From NCBI RefSeq assembly GCF_019801175.1, contig NZ_JAHVJR010000001.1, positions 310,001-374,000 on the forward strand: a stretch of DNA of 64,000 nt, read 5' to 3'. This stretch comes from Vannielia litorea. GTDB lineage: Bacteria > Pseudomonadota > Alphaproteobacteria > Rhodobacterales > Rhodobacteraceae. Below, in pieces: positions 49,913-58,948 of this stretch; within the stretch, counting starts at the first letter, position 1, and every line of letters begins with the position of its first letter. Below the pieces are notes generated by a model that was given only the letters and a program-made list of their open reading frames with translations, was not told the origin of the DNA and ran no database searches. The position numbers and the translations under genes are program-made.

Positions 49913-50677
49913 ATGAAGGTGGCCGAGAGTTGGGAGCCGGTGGAGGTAACGCGGGCCGAAGGGCGCGGGCCGGTGGTGCTGGTCTGCGAACATGCGAGCC
50001 GCGCGTTTCCGCAGCCGTGGGGAGACCTCGGGCTGAGCGCGGAGGCGGCAGAGAGCCACGCGGCCTGGGATATCGGCGCGCTCGATGTGGCCCGAGCCCT
50101 CGCGGCCCTGCTCGACTCGCCGCTCGTTTCGGCCCGCGCCTCTCGGCTGATCTACGACCTCAATCGCCCGCTGGAAGCGCCCGATGCGATCCCGGCGCAG
50201 AGCGAGCTCTACGCCGTACCCGGAAACGCCGGGCTGAGCGCGCAGGAGCGCAGGCAGCGCTACGCCGCGCTGCATGACCCGTTTCATGGTACGCTGGCCG
50301 ATGTCATCGCCGGACGGGAGAGCGACGCGCTGGTGACCATCCACAGCTTCACCCCGGTCTATCGCGGCGTGAAACGTGATGTAGAGCTGGGCTTTCTCTA
50401 CCATTCCGACGACCGGATGGCCGAGGCTGCGCTGGCCGTGGAGCGGGCCAAGGGCACCTATCGCGCCGCGCTGAACGAGCCCTATGCCGCCTCCGATGGC
50501 GTCACCTACACCCTGCGCAAGCATGGCGATACAAACGGCCTGCCCAGCCTGATGATCGAAATCCGCAATGACCTGATCGACACAGAGGCCCGCGCCCGCG
50601 ACATGGCGGTGCACCTGATGCCCGCATTGGCCGCCGGCATCGCAGCAGTGGCCGAAGATCGGCAGGCCGCCGAATGA
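49913..50677 (+). CDS. N-formylglutamate amidohydrolase-family hydrolase (HutG-like)
   Basis: A 254-residue metallohydrolase of the N-formylglutamate amidohydrolase family. Zn-site motifs VCEHASRAFP near residue 24 and SHAAWDIGA near residue 48, then LVTIHSFTPVYRG near residue 140 are kept. No histidine-utilisation gene is near, so N-formylglutamate is not expected; in this operon removal of a gamma-glutamyl group is proposed. ATG at 49913 has the G-run very close; GTG at 49919 is an alternative with better spacing. It overlaps the TRAP gene by 4 bp. Confidence 0.87.
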   Translation: MKVAESWEPVEVTRAEGRGPVVLVCEHASRAFPQPWGDLGLSAEAAESHAAWDIGALDVARALAALLDSPLVSARASRLIYDLNRPLEAPDAIPAQSELYAVPGNAGLSAQERRQRYAALHDPFHGTLADVIAGRESDALVTIHSFTPVYRGVKRDVELGFLYHSDDRMAEAALAVERAKGTYRAALNEPYAASDGVTYTLRKHGDTNGLPSLMIEIRNDLIDTEARARDMAVHLMPALAAGIAAVAEDRQAAE

Positions 50678-51306
50678 GCTTTTTGCGCGGCTTCGTTGCG
50701 GTGGTCGACCGCTTCAACCACGGCCTTGGCCGGATCATGATGTGGGGCATCTTCGCGCTGATGGGCGTGCTGCTCTGGTCCACATGGACCAAGTTCGCCG
50801 GCGCGCCCTCGCTCTGGACGCTCGAAATGGCCCAGTTCGTGATGGTGGGCTACTACATCCTCGGCGGCCCCTACGCGATGCAGATGGGCTCCAACGTGCG
50901 GATGGACCTCTTCTACGGCGAGTTCTCCCCGCGCCGGAAGGCGGCTTTCGATGCCGTTACGGTATTGTTTCTGCTCACCTATCTCGGCTTCCTGCTTTGG
51001 GGCGGGATCGGCTCCACCGCCTATTCTCTGGGGCATTTCACCGGCGAGCCCTTCAGCTTTTTCGCGGAGCTGACCGGCGCATTCTTCTCGGGCGGCAGCG
51101 AGGCGGCGGGCGGGGTGATGGGGCATGTGGAGACCTCCAACTCCGTCTGGCGGCCGCCGCTCTGGCCGATCAAGCTGGTGATGTGTGTGGGTATCCTGCT
51201 GATGATCCTGCAATCGCTCTCGGAGCTGGTGAAAGACATCATCTTCCTGCACACCGGCGAGCGGATTGCCGTGCCCAGTGACCGCGCGGCGGGAGGGGCA
51301 GCCTGA
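50674..51306 (+). CDS. dctQ: TRAP transporter small permease (DctQ)
   Basis: A 210-residue membrane protein with four hydrophobic segments: GRIMMWGIFALMGVLLW, FVMVGYYILGGPYAM, FDAVTVLFLLTYLGFLLWGG and LWPIKLVMCVGILLMIL. The periplasmic side between the third and fourth is long. It pairs with the DctM subunit and shares one base with its start. The binding protein gene follows dctM. Confidence 0.92.
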   Translation: MSFLRGFVAVVDRFNHGLGRIMMWGIFALMGVLLWSTWTKFAGAPSLWTLEMAQFVMVGYYILGGPYAMQMGSNVRMDLFYGEFSPRRKAAFDAVTVLFLLTYLGFLLWGGIGSTAYSLGHFTGEPFSFFAELTGAFFSGGSEAAGGVMGHVETSNSVWRPPLWPIKLVMCVGILLMILQSLSELVKDIIFLHTGERIAVPSDRAAGGAA

Positions 51307-52634
51307 TGCCCTACGAATTGATCGCGCTTCTGATGTTTTCGACCATGATGGTCATGCTCTTCACCGGGCAGCGGGTGTTCGGGGCCATCGGCTTTGTTGC
51401 CGTTGTCGCCGCCTTCCTGCTTTGGGGCGACCGGGGCGGCTATGATCTTGGCTTTGCCGCGGCCATCAAGCTGATGCGCTGGTATCCGCTGCTGACCCTG
51501 CCGATGTTCATCTTCATGGGCTACGTGATGAGCGAGTCCAAGATCGCCGATGACCTCTACAAGATGTTCCACGTCTGGTTCGGCGGCATCTCGGGCGGGC
51601 TGGCGATTGGCACCATCGGGCTGATGGTGCTGATCTCGGCGATGAACGGCCTCTCCGTGGCCGGCATGGCAATTGGCGCGACCATCGCGCTGCCCGAACT
51701 GCTGAAGCGAAACTACGACAAGATCATGGTGACAGGGGTCATACAGGCCGGGTCATCGCTGGGTATATTGGTGCCGCCATCGGTGGTGCTGGTGCTCTAC
51801 TCGATGATCGCGCGTCAGCCGGTGGGGCAACTCTGGCTCGCGGGCGTGCTGCCGGGGCTGATGATGGCCGCGCTCTTCGTCATTTACATCTACATCCGTT
51901 GCCGGGCGAACCCCGCCCTCGGGCCGGTGCTGCCGAAGGAAGAGCGCGACGCGGTGCCGATGGCCGAAAAGCTGCGGCTGCTGACGGCGGGCATCCTGCC
52001 GGTGGTGATCTTCGCGGTGATGATGGTGCCCTTTGTGATGGGCTATACCAGCCTCGTGGAAAGTTCCGCCGTCGGCGCGCTGGCGGCCCTCACCGCCGCC
52101 GTGCTCAAGCGCCGGATGACCTGGCGCGTGTTCGAGACCTGTCTGCGCCAGACACTGGGCGTGACCTGCATGTTCATGTGGATCATCCTCGCCGCCCTCG
52201 CCTTTGGCGCGGTCTTCGATGGCCTCGGCGCGGTGAAGGCGATCGAGAACCTCTTCACCGAACAGCTGGGCCTGAACCCCTGGGTGATCCTGATCCTGAT
52301 GCAGCTCTCGTTCCTGGTGATGGGCACCTTCCTCGATGACACGGCGATGCTGGTTATCGTCGCGCCGCTTTACGTGCCGCTGGTGGGAGAACTCGGCTTC
52401 AACCTCATCTGGTATGGCGTGCTCTACACGATCACCTGCCAGATCGCCTACATGACCCCGCCCTTCGGCTATAACCTCTTCCTGATGCGGGCGATGGCGC
52501 CGCCGGAGATCGGGATCAAGGATATCTACCGCTCCATCGTGCCCTTCGTAGGCGTGATGGCCGTGGCGCTGGCCCTCGTGATGGCCTTCCCGCAGATTGC
52601 GCTGTGGCTGCCGGACCTCGTTTACAACAACTGA
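51306..52634 (+). CDS. dctM: TRAP transporter large permease (DctM)
   Basis: A 442-residue sodium-coupled transporter subunit with about twelve hydrophobic segments. DctM marks: LTLPMFIFMGYVMSES near residue 60, GLSVAGMAIGATI and QAGSSLGILVPPSVVLVLYS near residue 145. Substrate is set by the binding protein. Starts at ATG 51306 within the dctQ stop. Confidence 0.95.
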   Translation: MPYELIALLMFSTMMVMLFTGQRVFGAIGFVAVVAAFLLWGDRGGYDLGFAAAIKLMRWYPLLTLPMFIFMGYVMSESKIADDLYKMFHVWFGGISGGLAIGTIGLMVLISAMNGLSVAGMAIGATIALPELLKRNYDKIMVTGVIQAGSSLGILVPPSVVLVLYSMIARQPVGQLWLAGVLPGLMMAALFVIYIYIRCRANPALGPVLPKEERDAVPMAEKLRLLTAGILPVVIFAVMMVPFVMGYTSLVESSAVGALAALTAAVLKRRMTWRVFETCLRQTLGVTCMFMWIILAALAFGAVFDGLGAVKAIENLFTEQLGLNPWVILILMQLSFLVMGTFLDDTAMLVIVAPLYVPLVGELGFNLIWYGVLYTITCQIAYMTPPFGYNLFLMRAMAPPEIGIKDIYRSIVPFVGVMAVALALVMAFPQIALWLPDLVYNN

Positions 52635-52680
52635 ACCAGAGGCCGGCAAACGGCCCGACCCAACGACAAGGAGAGAGAGA

Positions 52681-53718
52681 ATGACGACGAGAAGAACGTT
52701 CCTCAAGGGGGCCGCCATTGCCGCCCCCGCCGCGCTGGCCACCCCGGCCATCGTGAAAGCGCAGACCGCCATCAAGTGGCGCTGGCAGACCTACGCGGGT
52801 GCCGCGCTGGGCGAGCATGTGACCAAGCCGATGGTCGATTACATCAACACGGCGGCCAACGGCGAGCTGGAGATCGAGCTGTTCTACGCCGACCAGATCG
52901 TGCCTACCGGCGAGCTCTTTCAGGCGCTCCAGCGTGGCACCATCGACGCCGTGCACTCGGATGACGACTCGATGGCCTCGCCCACCCCGCTGCGCCAGTT
53001 CGGCGGCTACTTCCCCTTCGCCACCAAGCACATCCTCGACGTGCCGGTGCTGTTCAACCAGTACGGGCTGAAGGAGATCTGGGAAGAGGAATACGCCAAG
53101 GTCGGTGTGAAGTGGCTGGGTGCCGCCGGGCAAGACCCGTGCAACTTCAACACCAAGAAAGAGATCACGAGCGTTGCCGACCTCGACGGGCTGAAGCTCT
53201 ACACCTTCCCCACCGCCGGGCGGTTCCTGTCGCAGTTCGGCGTGGTGCCGATGAACATCCCTTACGAGGATGCCGAGGTTGCGGTGCAGACCGGCGAGCT
53301 TGACGGCATGGCTTGGTCGGGCATCACGGAAGACTACACCGTGGGCTGGGCCAACGTGACGGACTACTTCCTGACCAACAACATCTCGGGCGCCTGGATC
53401 GGCTCCTACTTCGTCAACGAGGCGCGCTGGGCTGAGCTGCCGGAGCACCTCAAGACGCTGGTGATGGCAGGCGTCGAAGCGGGCCACACCTACCGCAACC
53501 AGTGGTACTGGGGCGGCGAGGCCAAGCTGCGCGCCACCGGCGACAAGCTGGAGCTGCGCACCGTGCCGGCCGCCGAGTGGGCCGAGGTGGAGAACGCCGC
53601 CAAGGCCTTCTGGGAAGAGATTGCCCAAGAAGGCGAGATCCAGCAGAAGATCGTGAACATCTTCAAGGAGTATAACGGCGTCATCAACCAGGCTGGCCCG
53701 CCCTACACCAACGGCTGA
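52681..53718 (+). CDS. dctP: TRAP transporter substrate-binding protein (DctP)
   Basis: A 345-residue exported binding protein. Tat signal MTTRRTFLKGAAIAAPAALA with cleavage after VKA. Mature family motifs: VPTGELFQALQRGTIDAVHS near residue 77 and ELDGMAWSGITEDY near residue 205. AAGGAGAGAGA precedes the ATG. The dctQ-dctM-dctP order with Tat signal matches binding proteins for oxo- or amino compounds; the ligand is unknown but should be the substrate of the enzymes downstream. Confidence 0.93.
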   Translation: MTTRRTFLKGAAIAAPAALATPAIVKAQTAIKWRWQTYAGAALGEHVTKPMVDYINTAANGELEIELFYADQIVPTGELFQALQRGTIDAVHSDDDSMASPTPLRQFGGYFPFATKHILDVPVLFNQYGLKEIWEEEYAKVGVKWLGAAGQDPCNFNTKKEITSVADLDGLKLYTFPTAGRFLSQFGVVPMNIPYEDAEVAVQTGELDGMAWSGITEDYTVGWANVTDYFLTNNISGAWIGSYFVNEARWAELPEHLKTLVMAGVEAGHTYRNQWYWGGEAKLRATGDKLELRTVPAAEWAEVENAAKAFWEEIAQEGEIQQKIVNIFKEYNGVINQAGPPYTNG

Positions 53719-53739
53719 TCCCGCTTGGAAATGACATAC

Positions 53740-53765
53740 AGGGTGGCCCCGCAGCGGGCCGCCCT
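53740..53765 (+). terminator. Hairpin between dctP and the glutamine-synthetase-like gene
   Basis: AGGGTGGCCC (53740-53749) pairs with GGGCCGCCCT (53756-53765), ten pairs with one G-U. It starts 21 bp after the dctP stop and lies ahead of the next ribosome-binding site. As with livK, it probably raises binding protein over downstream enzymes by partial termination or stabilisation. Confidence 0.55.
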
Positions 53766-53787
53766 GACCCGTGAAAGGATAAGAGAA

Positions 53788-55152
53788 ATGCCCGGCAACC
53801 TGACCCTCGAGACCCTCACCGAAATGGCCGCCACCGGCGAGATCGACACCGTTCTGGTGGCGCTGGTCGATATGCAGGGCCGGTTGATGGGCAAGCGCTT
53901 CCATGTGCAGAACTTTCTCGACCACTCGGTCGAAGAGACCCATTGCTGCAACTACCTGCTCGCCACCGACCTGGTGATGAGCACCCCCGATGGCTACAAG
54001 GCCACGAGCTGGGAGGCGGGCTATGGCGACTACGTCATGCGCCCCGATCTGAGCACCCTGCGCCACGTGCCGTGGCTCGAAGGCACGGCGATGGTGATCT
54101 GCGATATCCTCGACCATCACCACCATGCGCCCGTGCCGCATTACCCCCGCGCCATTCTGGCCGCGCAGGAGGCACGGCTGGTTGAGATGGGCTTTACCTC
54201 AGCGATGGCGACCGAGCTTGAGTTCTTTCTCTTCGAGAAGGACTACCGGACCAACCAGAAGGAGGGCTACCGCGCCCTCGTGCCGTTCAACGGCCACAAC
54301 GAAGATTACAACCTCTTCCAGACCACCAAGGAAGAGAGCATCATGCGGCCCCTGCGCAACCACCTCGTGGGCGCGGGCGTGCCGGTGGAGAACACCAAGG
54401 GCGAGGCAGAGCTGGGCCAGCAGGAACTGAACATCCGCTACGCCGGCGCGATGGACTGCGCCGACAACCACACCATCGCCAAGCACGCCACCAAGGAGAT
54501 TGCCTGGGCGAACGGCGTTTCGGCCACCTTCCTGCCGAAGTGGAAGGCCGGGATGGTCGGCTCTGCCAGCCATGTGCATATGTCGCTCTGGAAGGGCGGT
54601 GAGGCCTCGTTTTATGACGCCGATGCGCCCCACGGCCTCAGCGAGCTTGGCCGCCAGTTTTCTGCCGGGCTGCTGAAATACGCCCCCGATATCATGGTCT
54701 TCCTCGCGCCTTACGTGAACAGCTACAAACGATTCGCCCCCGGCACCTTTGCCCCCACCAAGACCGTCTGGTCGGTAGACAACCGAACCGCCGGCTTCCG
54801 CCTTTGCGGCGAGGGCACCAAGGGCGTGCGGATGGAGTGCCGGATCGGCGGCTCCGACATGAACCCCTATCTTGCCCAGGCCGCCCTGCTGGCCGCCGGG
54901 ATCGCCGGGATCAACGAGAAGCTCGAGCTCTCGGACCCTGTGAGCGGTGATGTCTATGCCGACGATGGCGCACAGGAGGTGCCCCGCACCCTCCGAGATG
55001 CGATGGAGACCCTGAAGGCCTCCGACATGCTCCGCGCCGCCTTTGGCGATGACGTGGTCGATCACTACTATCGCGCCGCCGAGTGGGAGCAGGAAGAGTT
55101 CGACCGCGCCGTCACCGACTGGGAAATCGAGCGCGGCTTCGAGCGGGCCTGA
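53788..55152 (+). CDS. Glutamine-synthetase-family gamma-glutamyl-amine ligase
   Basis: A 454-residue GS-fold ligase. Metal and glutamate residues lie in MATELEFFLF near residue 152, AELGQQELNIRY near 210 and SASHVHMSLW near 260; NSYKRFAPGTF and MECRIGGSDMNPYLAQA are also family-typical. The residue pattern and context suit the PuuA/IpuC/GlnT branch, which joins glutamate to an amine instead of ammonia. Predicted role: activate an imported amine as a gamma-glutamyl amide for oxidation by the two dehydrogenases that follow. Start MPGNLTLETL at 53788 with AAAGGA upstream. Confidence 0.88.
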   Translation: MPGNLTLETLTEMAATGEIDTVLVALVDMQGRLMGKRFHVQNFLDHSVEETHCCNYLLATDLVMSTPDGYKATSWEAGYGDYVMRPDLSTLRHVPWLEGTAMVICDILDHHHHAPVPHYPRAILAAQEARLVEMGFTSAMATELEFFLFEKDYRTNQKEGYRALVPFNGHNEDYNLFQTTKEESIMRPLRNHLVGAGVPVENTKGEAELGQQELNIRYAGAMDCADNHTIAKHATKEIAWANGVSATFLPKWKAGMVGSASHVHMSLWKGGEASFYDADAPHGLSELGRQFSAGLLKYAPDIMVFLAPYVNSYKRFAPGTFAPTKTVWSVDNRTAGFRLCGEGTKGVRMECRIGGSDMNPYLAQAALLAAGIAGINEKLELSDPVSGDVYADDGAQEVPRTLRDAMETLKASDMLRAAFGDDVVDHYYRAAEWEQEEFDRAVTDWEIERGFERA

Positions 55153-55155
55153 GCC

Positions 55156-55524
55156 ATGATCGGGCGGATCGACCATATCGTGCTGACGGTGCGCGACGCG
55201 GAGGCCTCGGTGGCCTTCTACGTTCGTGTGCTCGGCATGGAGCCTGTCACCTTCGCAGGCGGGCGGAGGGCGCTTGCCTTCGGGCAACAGAAGATCAACT
55301 TGCAGACCCTCGGGCAGGAGACCCGCAACTTTGCGGGCATCGGCTCGGGTGATCTCTGCCTGATCACCGAATGGCCGGTGGAGCGTGTGCTCGCCAAGCT
55401 GGCCGAGGAAAACGTGGAAGTGGTGGAGGGCCCCGTGGCGAAGTCGGGCGCGCTGGGGCCGATCACTTCTGTCTATTTCAACGATCCCGACGGAAATCTG
55501 ATCGAGGTAAGTCGCTATGACTGA
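55156..55524 (+). CDS. VOC-family metalloprotein (glyoxalase-like)
   Basis: A 122-residue vicinal-oxygen-chelate fold: RIDHIVLTVRDAEASVAFYV (H7 as metal ligand), TFAGGRRALAFG and DPDGNLIEVSRYD with the C-terminal Glu. Members are glyoxalases, epimerases, fosfomycin-resistance enzymes and dioxygenases. Fused in the operon between the ligase and aldehyde dehydrogenase, it may isomerise or protect an aldehyde intermediate; this is a guess. It overlaps the aldehyde dehydrogenase by 8 bp. Confidence 0.85.
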   Translation: MIGRIDHIVLTVRDAEASVAFYVRVLGMEPVTFAGGRRALAFGQQKINLQTLGQETRNFAGIGSGDLCLITEWPVERVLAKLAEENVEVVEGPVAKSGALGPITSVYFNDPDGNLIEVSRYD

Positions 55525-56899
55525 CGTGCTGAAATGTATCTCGCCGATTGACGGCACGGTCTTTGCCGAGCGCCCGGCGCTCTCGCTGGAGGAGGCGCGG
55601 GCCTCGGTGGCCGAGGTGCGCGCGGCGCAGGCTGCATGGGCCGCGCGGCCGCTGGAAGAGCGGATAAAGCTGGTCATGGCAGGCGTGGCCCGCGTGGGCG
55701 AGATGACCGATGAGATCGTGCCCGAGTTGGCGCAGATGATGGGCCGCCCGGTGCGCTACGGCGGCGAGTTCGGCGGCTTCAACGAGCGCGCGAACCATAT
55801 GGCGGAGATCGCGGAAGAGTCGCTGGCCGATATTGAAGTGGGCGAGGACGCTACCTTCCGCCGCTACATCCGCCGGGTGCCCTGGGGCGTGGTCTATGTC
55901 GTGGCGCCGTGGAACTACCCCTACATGACCGCCATCAACACCGTGGCTCCGGCGCTGATCGCCGGCAACACGGTGGTGCTGAAGCACGCCACCCAGACGC
56001 TGCTGGTGGGCGAGCGCATGGCGCGGGCCTTCCACGAGGCGGGGGTGCCGGAAGATGTGTTCCGCAACGTGTTCCTGAGCCACGAGGTGAGCGATGCGCT
56101 GATCCGTGAACGGGCGTTCAATTTCATCAACTTCACCGGCTCGGTTGCGGGCGGGCAGGCGATGGAGAAGGCGGCAGCGGGCACCTTTGTGCCGGTTTCC
56201 ACAGAGCTGGGCGGCAAGGATCCGGGCTACGTGTCCGAGGATGCCGACCTCGACGCAGCGGTCGACACGCTGATGGATGGCGCGATGTTCAACGCCGGCC
56301 AGTGCTGCTGCGGGATCGAGCGGATCTACGTGCACGAGAGCCTCTATTACGCCTTCCTCGAGAAGTCGGTCGCCTGGGTGAAGGCGCTGAAGCTCGGCAA
56401 CCCGATGGAAGAGGCCACCACGCTCGGCCCGATGGCGAGCCCGCGCTTTGCCGCCGTGGTCCGCGCGCAGATCGCCGATGCGGTGGCGGCCGGTGCCGTG
56501 GTCCACATCGATACCCTGCCCGAGGATGACGGCGGCGCCTATCTGACCCCGCAGATCCTGACGGGTGTCACCCACGACATGGAGGTGATGCGCGAGGAGA
56601 GCTTCGGCCCGGTCGTCGGCATCATGCCCGTCTCGGGCGACGAGGAAGCCATCGCCCTGATGAACGACTGCCGCTACGGCCTGACCGCCTCGGTCTGGAC
56701 GGCCGACGTGGAGCGCGCCGCCCGCATCGGCGACGCGCTGGAAACCGGCACCGTCTTCATGAACCGCGCCGACTATCTCGACCCGGGCCTCTGCTGGACC
56801 GGCTGCAAGGACACCGGGCGGGGCGGCGGCCTCTCGGTGATCGGCTATCACAACCTGACTCGCCCCAAATCCTACCACCTCAAGAAGGTCACGAAATGA
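55517..56899 (+). CDS. NAD(P)-dependent aldehyde dehydrogenase
   Basis: A 460-residue aldehyde dehydrogenase. The general base is E230 (STELGGKDPGYV), the catalytic nucleophile is C264 in AGQCCCGIE, and the NAD-binding region PWNYPYMTAINTVAPALIAG lies near residue 131. Three neighbouring cysteines (263-265) are seen. It should oxidise the aldehyde from the iron alcohol dehydrogenase encoded next. The stop overlaps the next ATG (ATGA). Confidence 0.93.
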   Translation: MTDVLKCISPIDGTVFAERPALSLEEARASVAEVRAAQAAWAARPLEERIKLVMAGVARVGEMTDEIVPELAQMMGRPVRYGGEFGGFNERANHMAEIAEESLADIEVGEDATFRRYIRRVPWGVVYVVAPWNYPYMTAINTVAPALIAGNTVVLKHATQTLLVGERMARAFHEAGVPEDVFRNVFLSHEVSDALIRERAFNFINFTGSVAGGQAMEKAAAGTFVPVSTELGGKDPGYVSEDADLDAAVDTLMDGAMFNAGQCCCGIERIYVHESLYYAFLEKSVAWVKALKLGNPMEEATTLGPMASPRFAAVVRAQIADAVAAGAVVHIDTLPEDDGGAYLTPQILTGVTHDMEVMREESFGPVVGIMPVSGDEEAIALMNDCRYGLTASVWTADVERAARIGDALETGTVFMNRADYLDPGLCWTGCKDTGRGGGLSVIGYHNLTRPKSYHLKKVTK

Positions 56900-58041
56900 G
56901 CCTCACAGGAACCTGGTCCTACCCCACTGCCATCCGCTTCGGCGCGGGGCGCATCGCTGAACTGCCTGAAGCCTGCATTGCCGCGGGCATCACCAAGCCG
57001 CTGCTGGTGACAGACAAGGGCCTGAAGTCGATGGAGATCACCACGCAGGCGCTGGACATCCTTGATGCCGCCGGGCTGGGCCGTGGCCTCTTCGCCGAGG
57101 TGGACCCGAACCCGAATGAGCTGAACCTTGAAGCGGGGCTGAAGGTCTATCGCGAGGGCGGGCACGATGGTGTCATCGCCTTCGGCGGCGGCTCGGGTCT
57201 GGACCTTGGCAAGATGGTCGCCTTCATGGCGGGCCAGTCGCGCCCGGTCTGGGACTTCGAGGATGTGGGCGACTGGTGGACCCGCGCCGATGCCGACGCC
57301 ATTGCGCCGATCATCGCCGTGCCGACCACGGCGGGCACGGGCAGTGAGGTGGGCCGCGCCAGCGTCATCACCAACTCCGAGACACATGTGAAGAAGATCA
57401 TCTTCCACCCCAAGGTGCTGCCCACGGTGGTGATCAGCGACCCGGAGCTGACTGTTGGGATGCCGAAGCACATCACCGCAGGCACCGGGCTCGATGCCTT
57501 TGCGCATTGTGTCGAGGCCTATAGCAGCCCGTTCTACCATCCGATGTCCCAGGGCATCGCGCTGGAGGGCATGCGGCTGGTGGTCGAGAACCTGCCCCGC
57601 GCCTATGCCGATGGCACTGACATCGAGGCCCGCGCCAACATGATGAGCGCCGCGGCGATGGGCGCGGTGGCCTTCCAGAAAGGGCTGGGGGCGATCCATG
57701 CGCTGAGCCACCCGATCGGGGCGGTCTACGGCACGCACCACGGCACGACCAACGCCGTCTGTATGCCTGCCGTGCTGGAGCTGAACGCGCCGGAGATCAC
57801 CGAACGCTTCGACAGGGCGGCGGGCTACCTTGGCATCGAGGGCGGCTTCGAGGGGTTCAAGGCCTTCGTGCAGGAGTTCAATGACTCCTTGGGCATCCCC
57901 CGCAAGCTCTCCGAGATGGGCGTGGGCACCGACCGGATCGCCGAGCTGACCGCCATGGCGCTGGAAGACCCTTCCTGCGGCGGCAACCCGGTGAAGCTGG
58001 ACGAGGCCAACGTGAAAGCGCTCTTCAAGGCGGTGATCTGA
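56896..58041 (+). CDS. Iron-containing alcohol dehydrogenase
   Basis: A 381-residue group III dehydrogenase. NAD-binding GGGSGLDLGK near residue 97; metal ligands D200 and H204 (GLDAFAHCVEA), H268 (GAIHALSHPIG) and H282 (THHGTTNAV). Placed last in the operon with a GS-like ligase and an aldehyde dehydrogenase, it probably oxidises the alcohol group of a gamma-glutamylated amino alcohol. Family members also use ethanol, glycerol and lactaldehyde, so direct biochemical evidence is needed to fix the substrate. Confidence 0.93.
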   Translation: MSLTGTWSYPTAIRFGAGRIAELPEACIAAGITKPLLVTDKGLKSMEITTQALDILDAAGLGRGLFAEVDPNPNELNLEAGLKVYREGGHDGVIAFGGGSGLDLGKMVAFMAGQSRPVWDFEDVGDWWTRADADAIAPIIAVPTTAGTGSEVGRASVITNSETHVKKIIFHPKVLPTVVISDPELTVGMPKHITAGTGLDAFAHCVEAYSSPFYHPMSQGIALEGMRLVVENLPRAYADGTDIEARANMMSAAAMGAVAFQKGLGAIHALSHPIGAVYGTHHGTTNAVCMPAVLELNAPEITERFDRAAGYLGIEGGFEGFKAFVQEFNDSLGIPRKLSEMGVGTDRIAELTAMALEDPSCGGNPVKLDEANVKALFKAVI

Positions 58042-58087
58042 GAGGATTGCCCTTTCGAAACCCGCCCGGACGCCCCACATAGAGGCC

Positions 58088-58891
58088 ATGGACACACGGG
58101 ACGCGATGGTGCGCCGCTTCGTGCGCGAAACCTTCGGGCCGAGGGGCACGCTCGGGTTGCACCGGGCGGCCTTCGGGCTGGATCTGTTGCGGGCGCCGGT
58201 GAACGTGGTGCTGGCGCCGGTCTTCCTGCTGCTGAAGCTGCTCGGGCTGATCGCAAGGCTCTGCCGCGCCCGGCGGCTGGGGGATTGGCTGCTGTCGCGG
58301 CGGATCGTCTTTCAGACCGCCGTGTCGCGGAAAGTGGCCGCAAGGGTCACTGCGCTGATCGCGGAGATGGACGCGGTGGGCGCAGGGCCGGGCGCGCCGG
58401 AGCCGGTGGTGCAGCGGGCGGTGGAAGATTACGTGGGCGTCCGCAATGCCGTCTCCGAGATCACCACGGTGCTGTTTGTCCTCATCACCGGCTGGGCGCT
58501 CTTCCACTCCGCCACGCTTGGCGTGCTCTCGCTGGCGGGGCCGGTGGCCGACATGCGGGCCCAGGCGCTGGCGATCGAGAACTACTGGGCCGGGCAGTGG
58601 CTCGGGCAGGTCTATTTCGGCTGGTTCCCGCGCGCGCTCGACCCGTGGCAGGTTGTGCTCACCGGGGTTGTGCTGGCGATGCTGGCCTCGCTCGTCACCA
58701 CCTTCGCGGGCGTTCTGGCGGACCCGGTGCAGCTTTGGCTGGGCGCCCACCGGCGCAGGCTGATGCGGCTGCTGGCTCGGCTCGATGCGCAGGCCGAAAG
58801 CGCCTCCGGCCTCTCGCGCGAACATGCCGTGGCCCGGCTCGGCGACCTCACCGATATCGCACTGGCGGTCTGGCGCGCGCTCCGGCCGTAA
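58088..58891 (+). CDS. Hypothetical membrane protein
   Basis: A 267-residue protein with basic N-terminus and hydrophobic segments near residues 35-65 (VVLAPVFLLLKLLGLIARL), 135-155 (TTVLFVLITGWALFHSATLG) and 195-215 (VVLTGVVLAMLASLVTTFAG). The C-terminus is charged and helical. It resembles hypothetical proteins of unknown function found across Rhodobacteraceae. It lies 46 bp after the alcohol dehydrogenase and could be co-transcribed; no function is proposed. Confidence 0.7.
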   Translation: MDTRDAMVRRFVRETFGPRGTLGLHRAAFGLDLLRAPVNVVLAPVFLLLKLLGLIARLCRARRLGDWLLSRRIVFQTAVSRKVAARVTALIAEMDAVGAGPGAPEPVVQRAVEDYVGVRNAVSEITTVLFVLITGWALFHSATLGVLSLAGPVADMRAQALAIENYWAGQWLGQVYFGWFPRALDPWQVVLTGVVLAMLASLVTTFAGVLADPVQLWLGAHRRRLMRLLARLDAQAESASGLSREHAVARLGDLTDIALAVWRALRP

Positions 58892-58948
58892 CCCGTTGAC
58901 TCCGCTGTAAGGCCGGTCAGACTTGGCCCAACTCACGGGGAGACTCTC

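Noticed and set aside
49913..50677. Histidine-degradation enzyme HutG
   Set aside because: No hut gene is nearby and the operon context is amine catabolism; only family membership is claimed.
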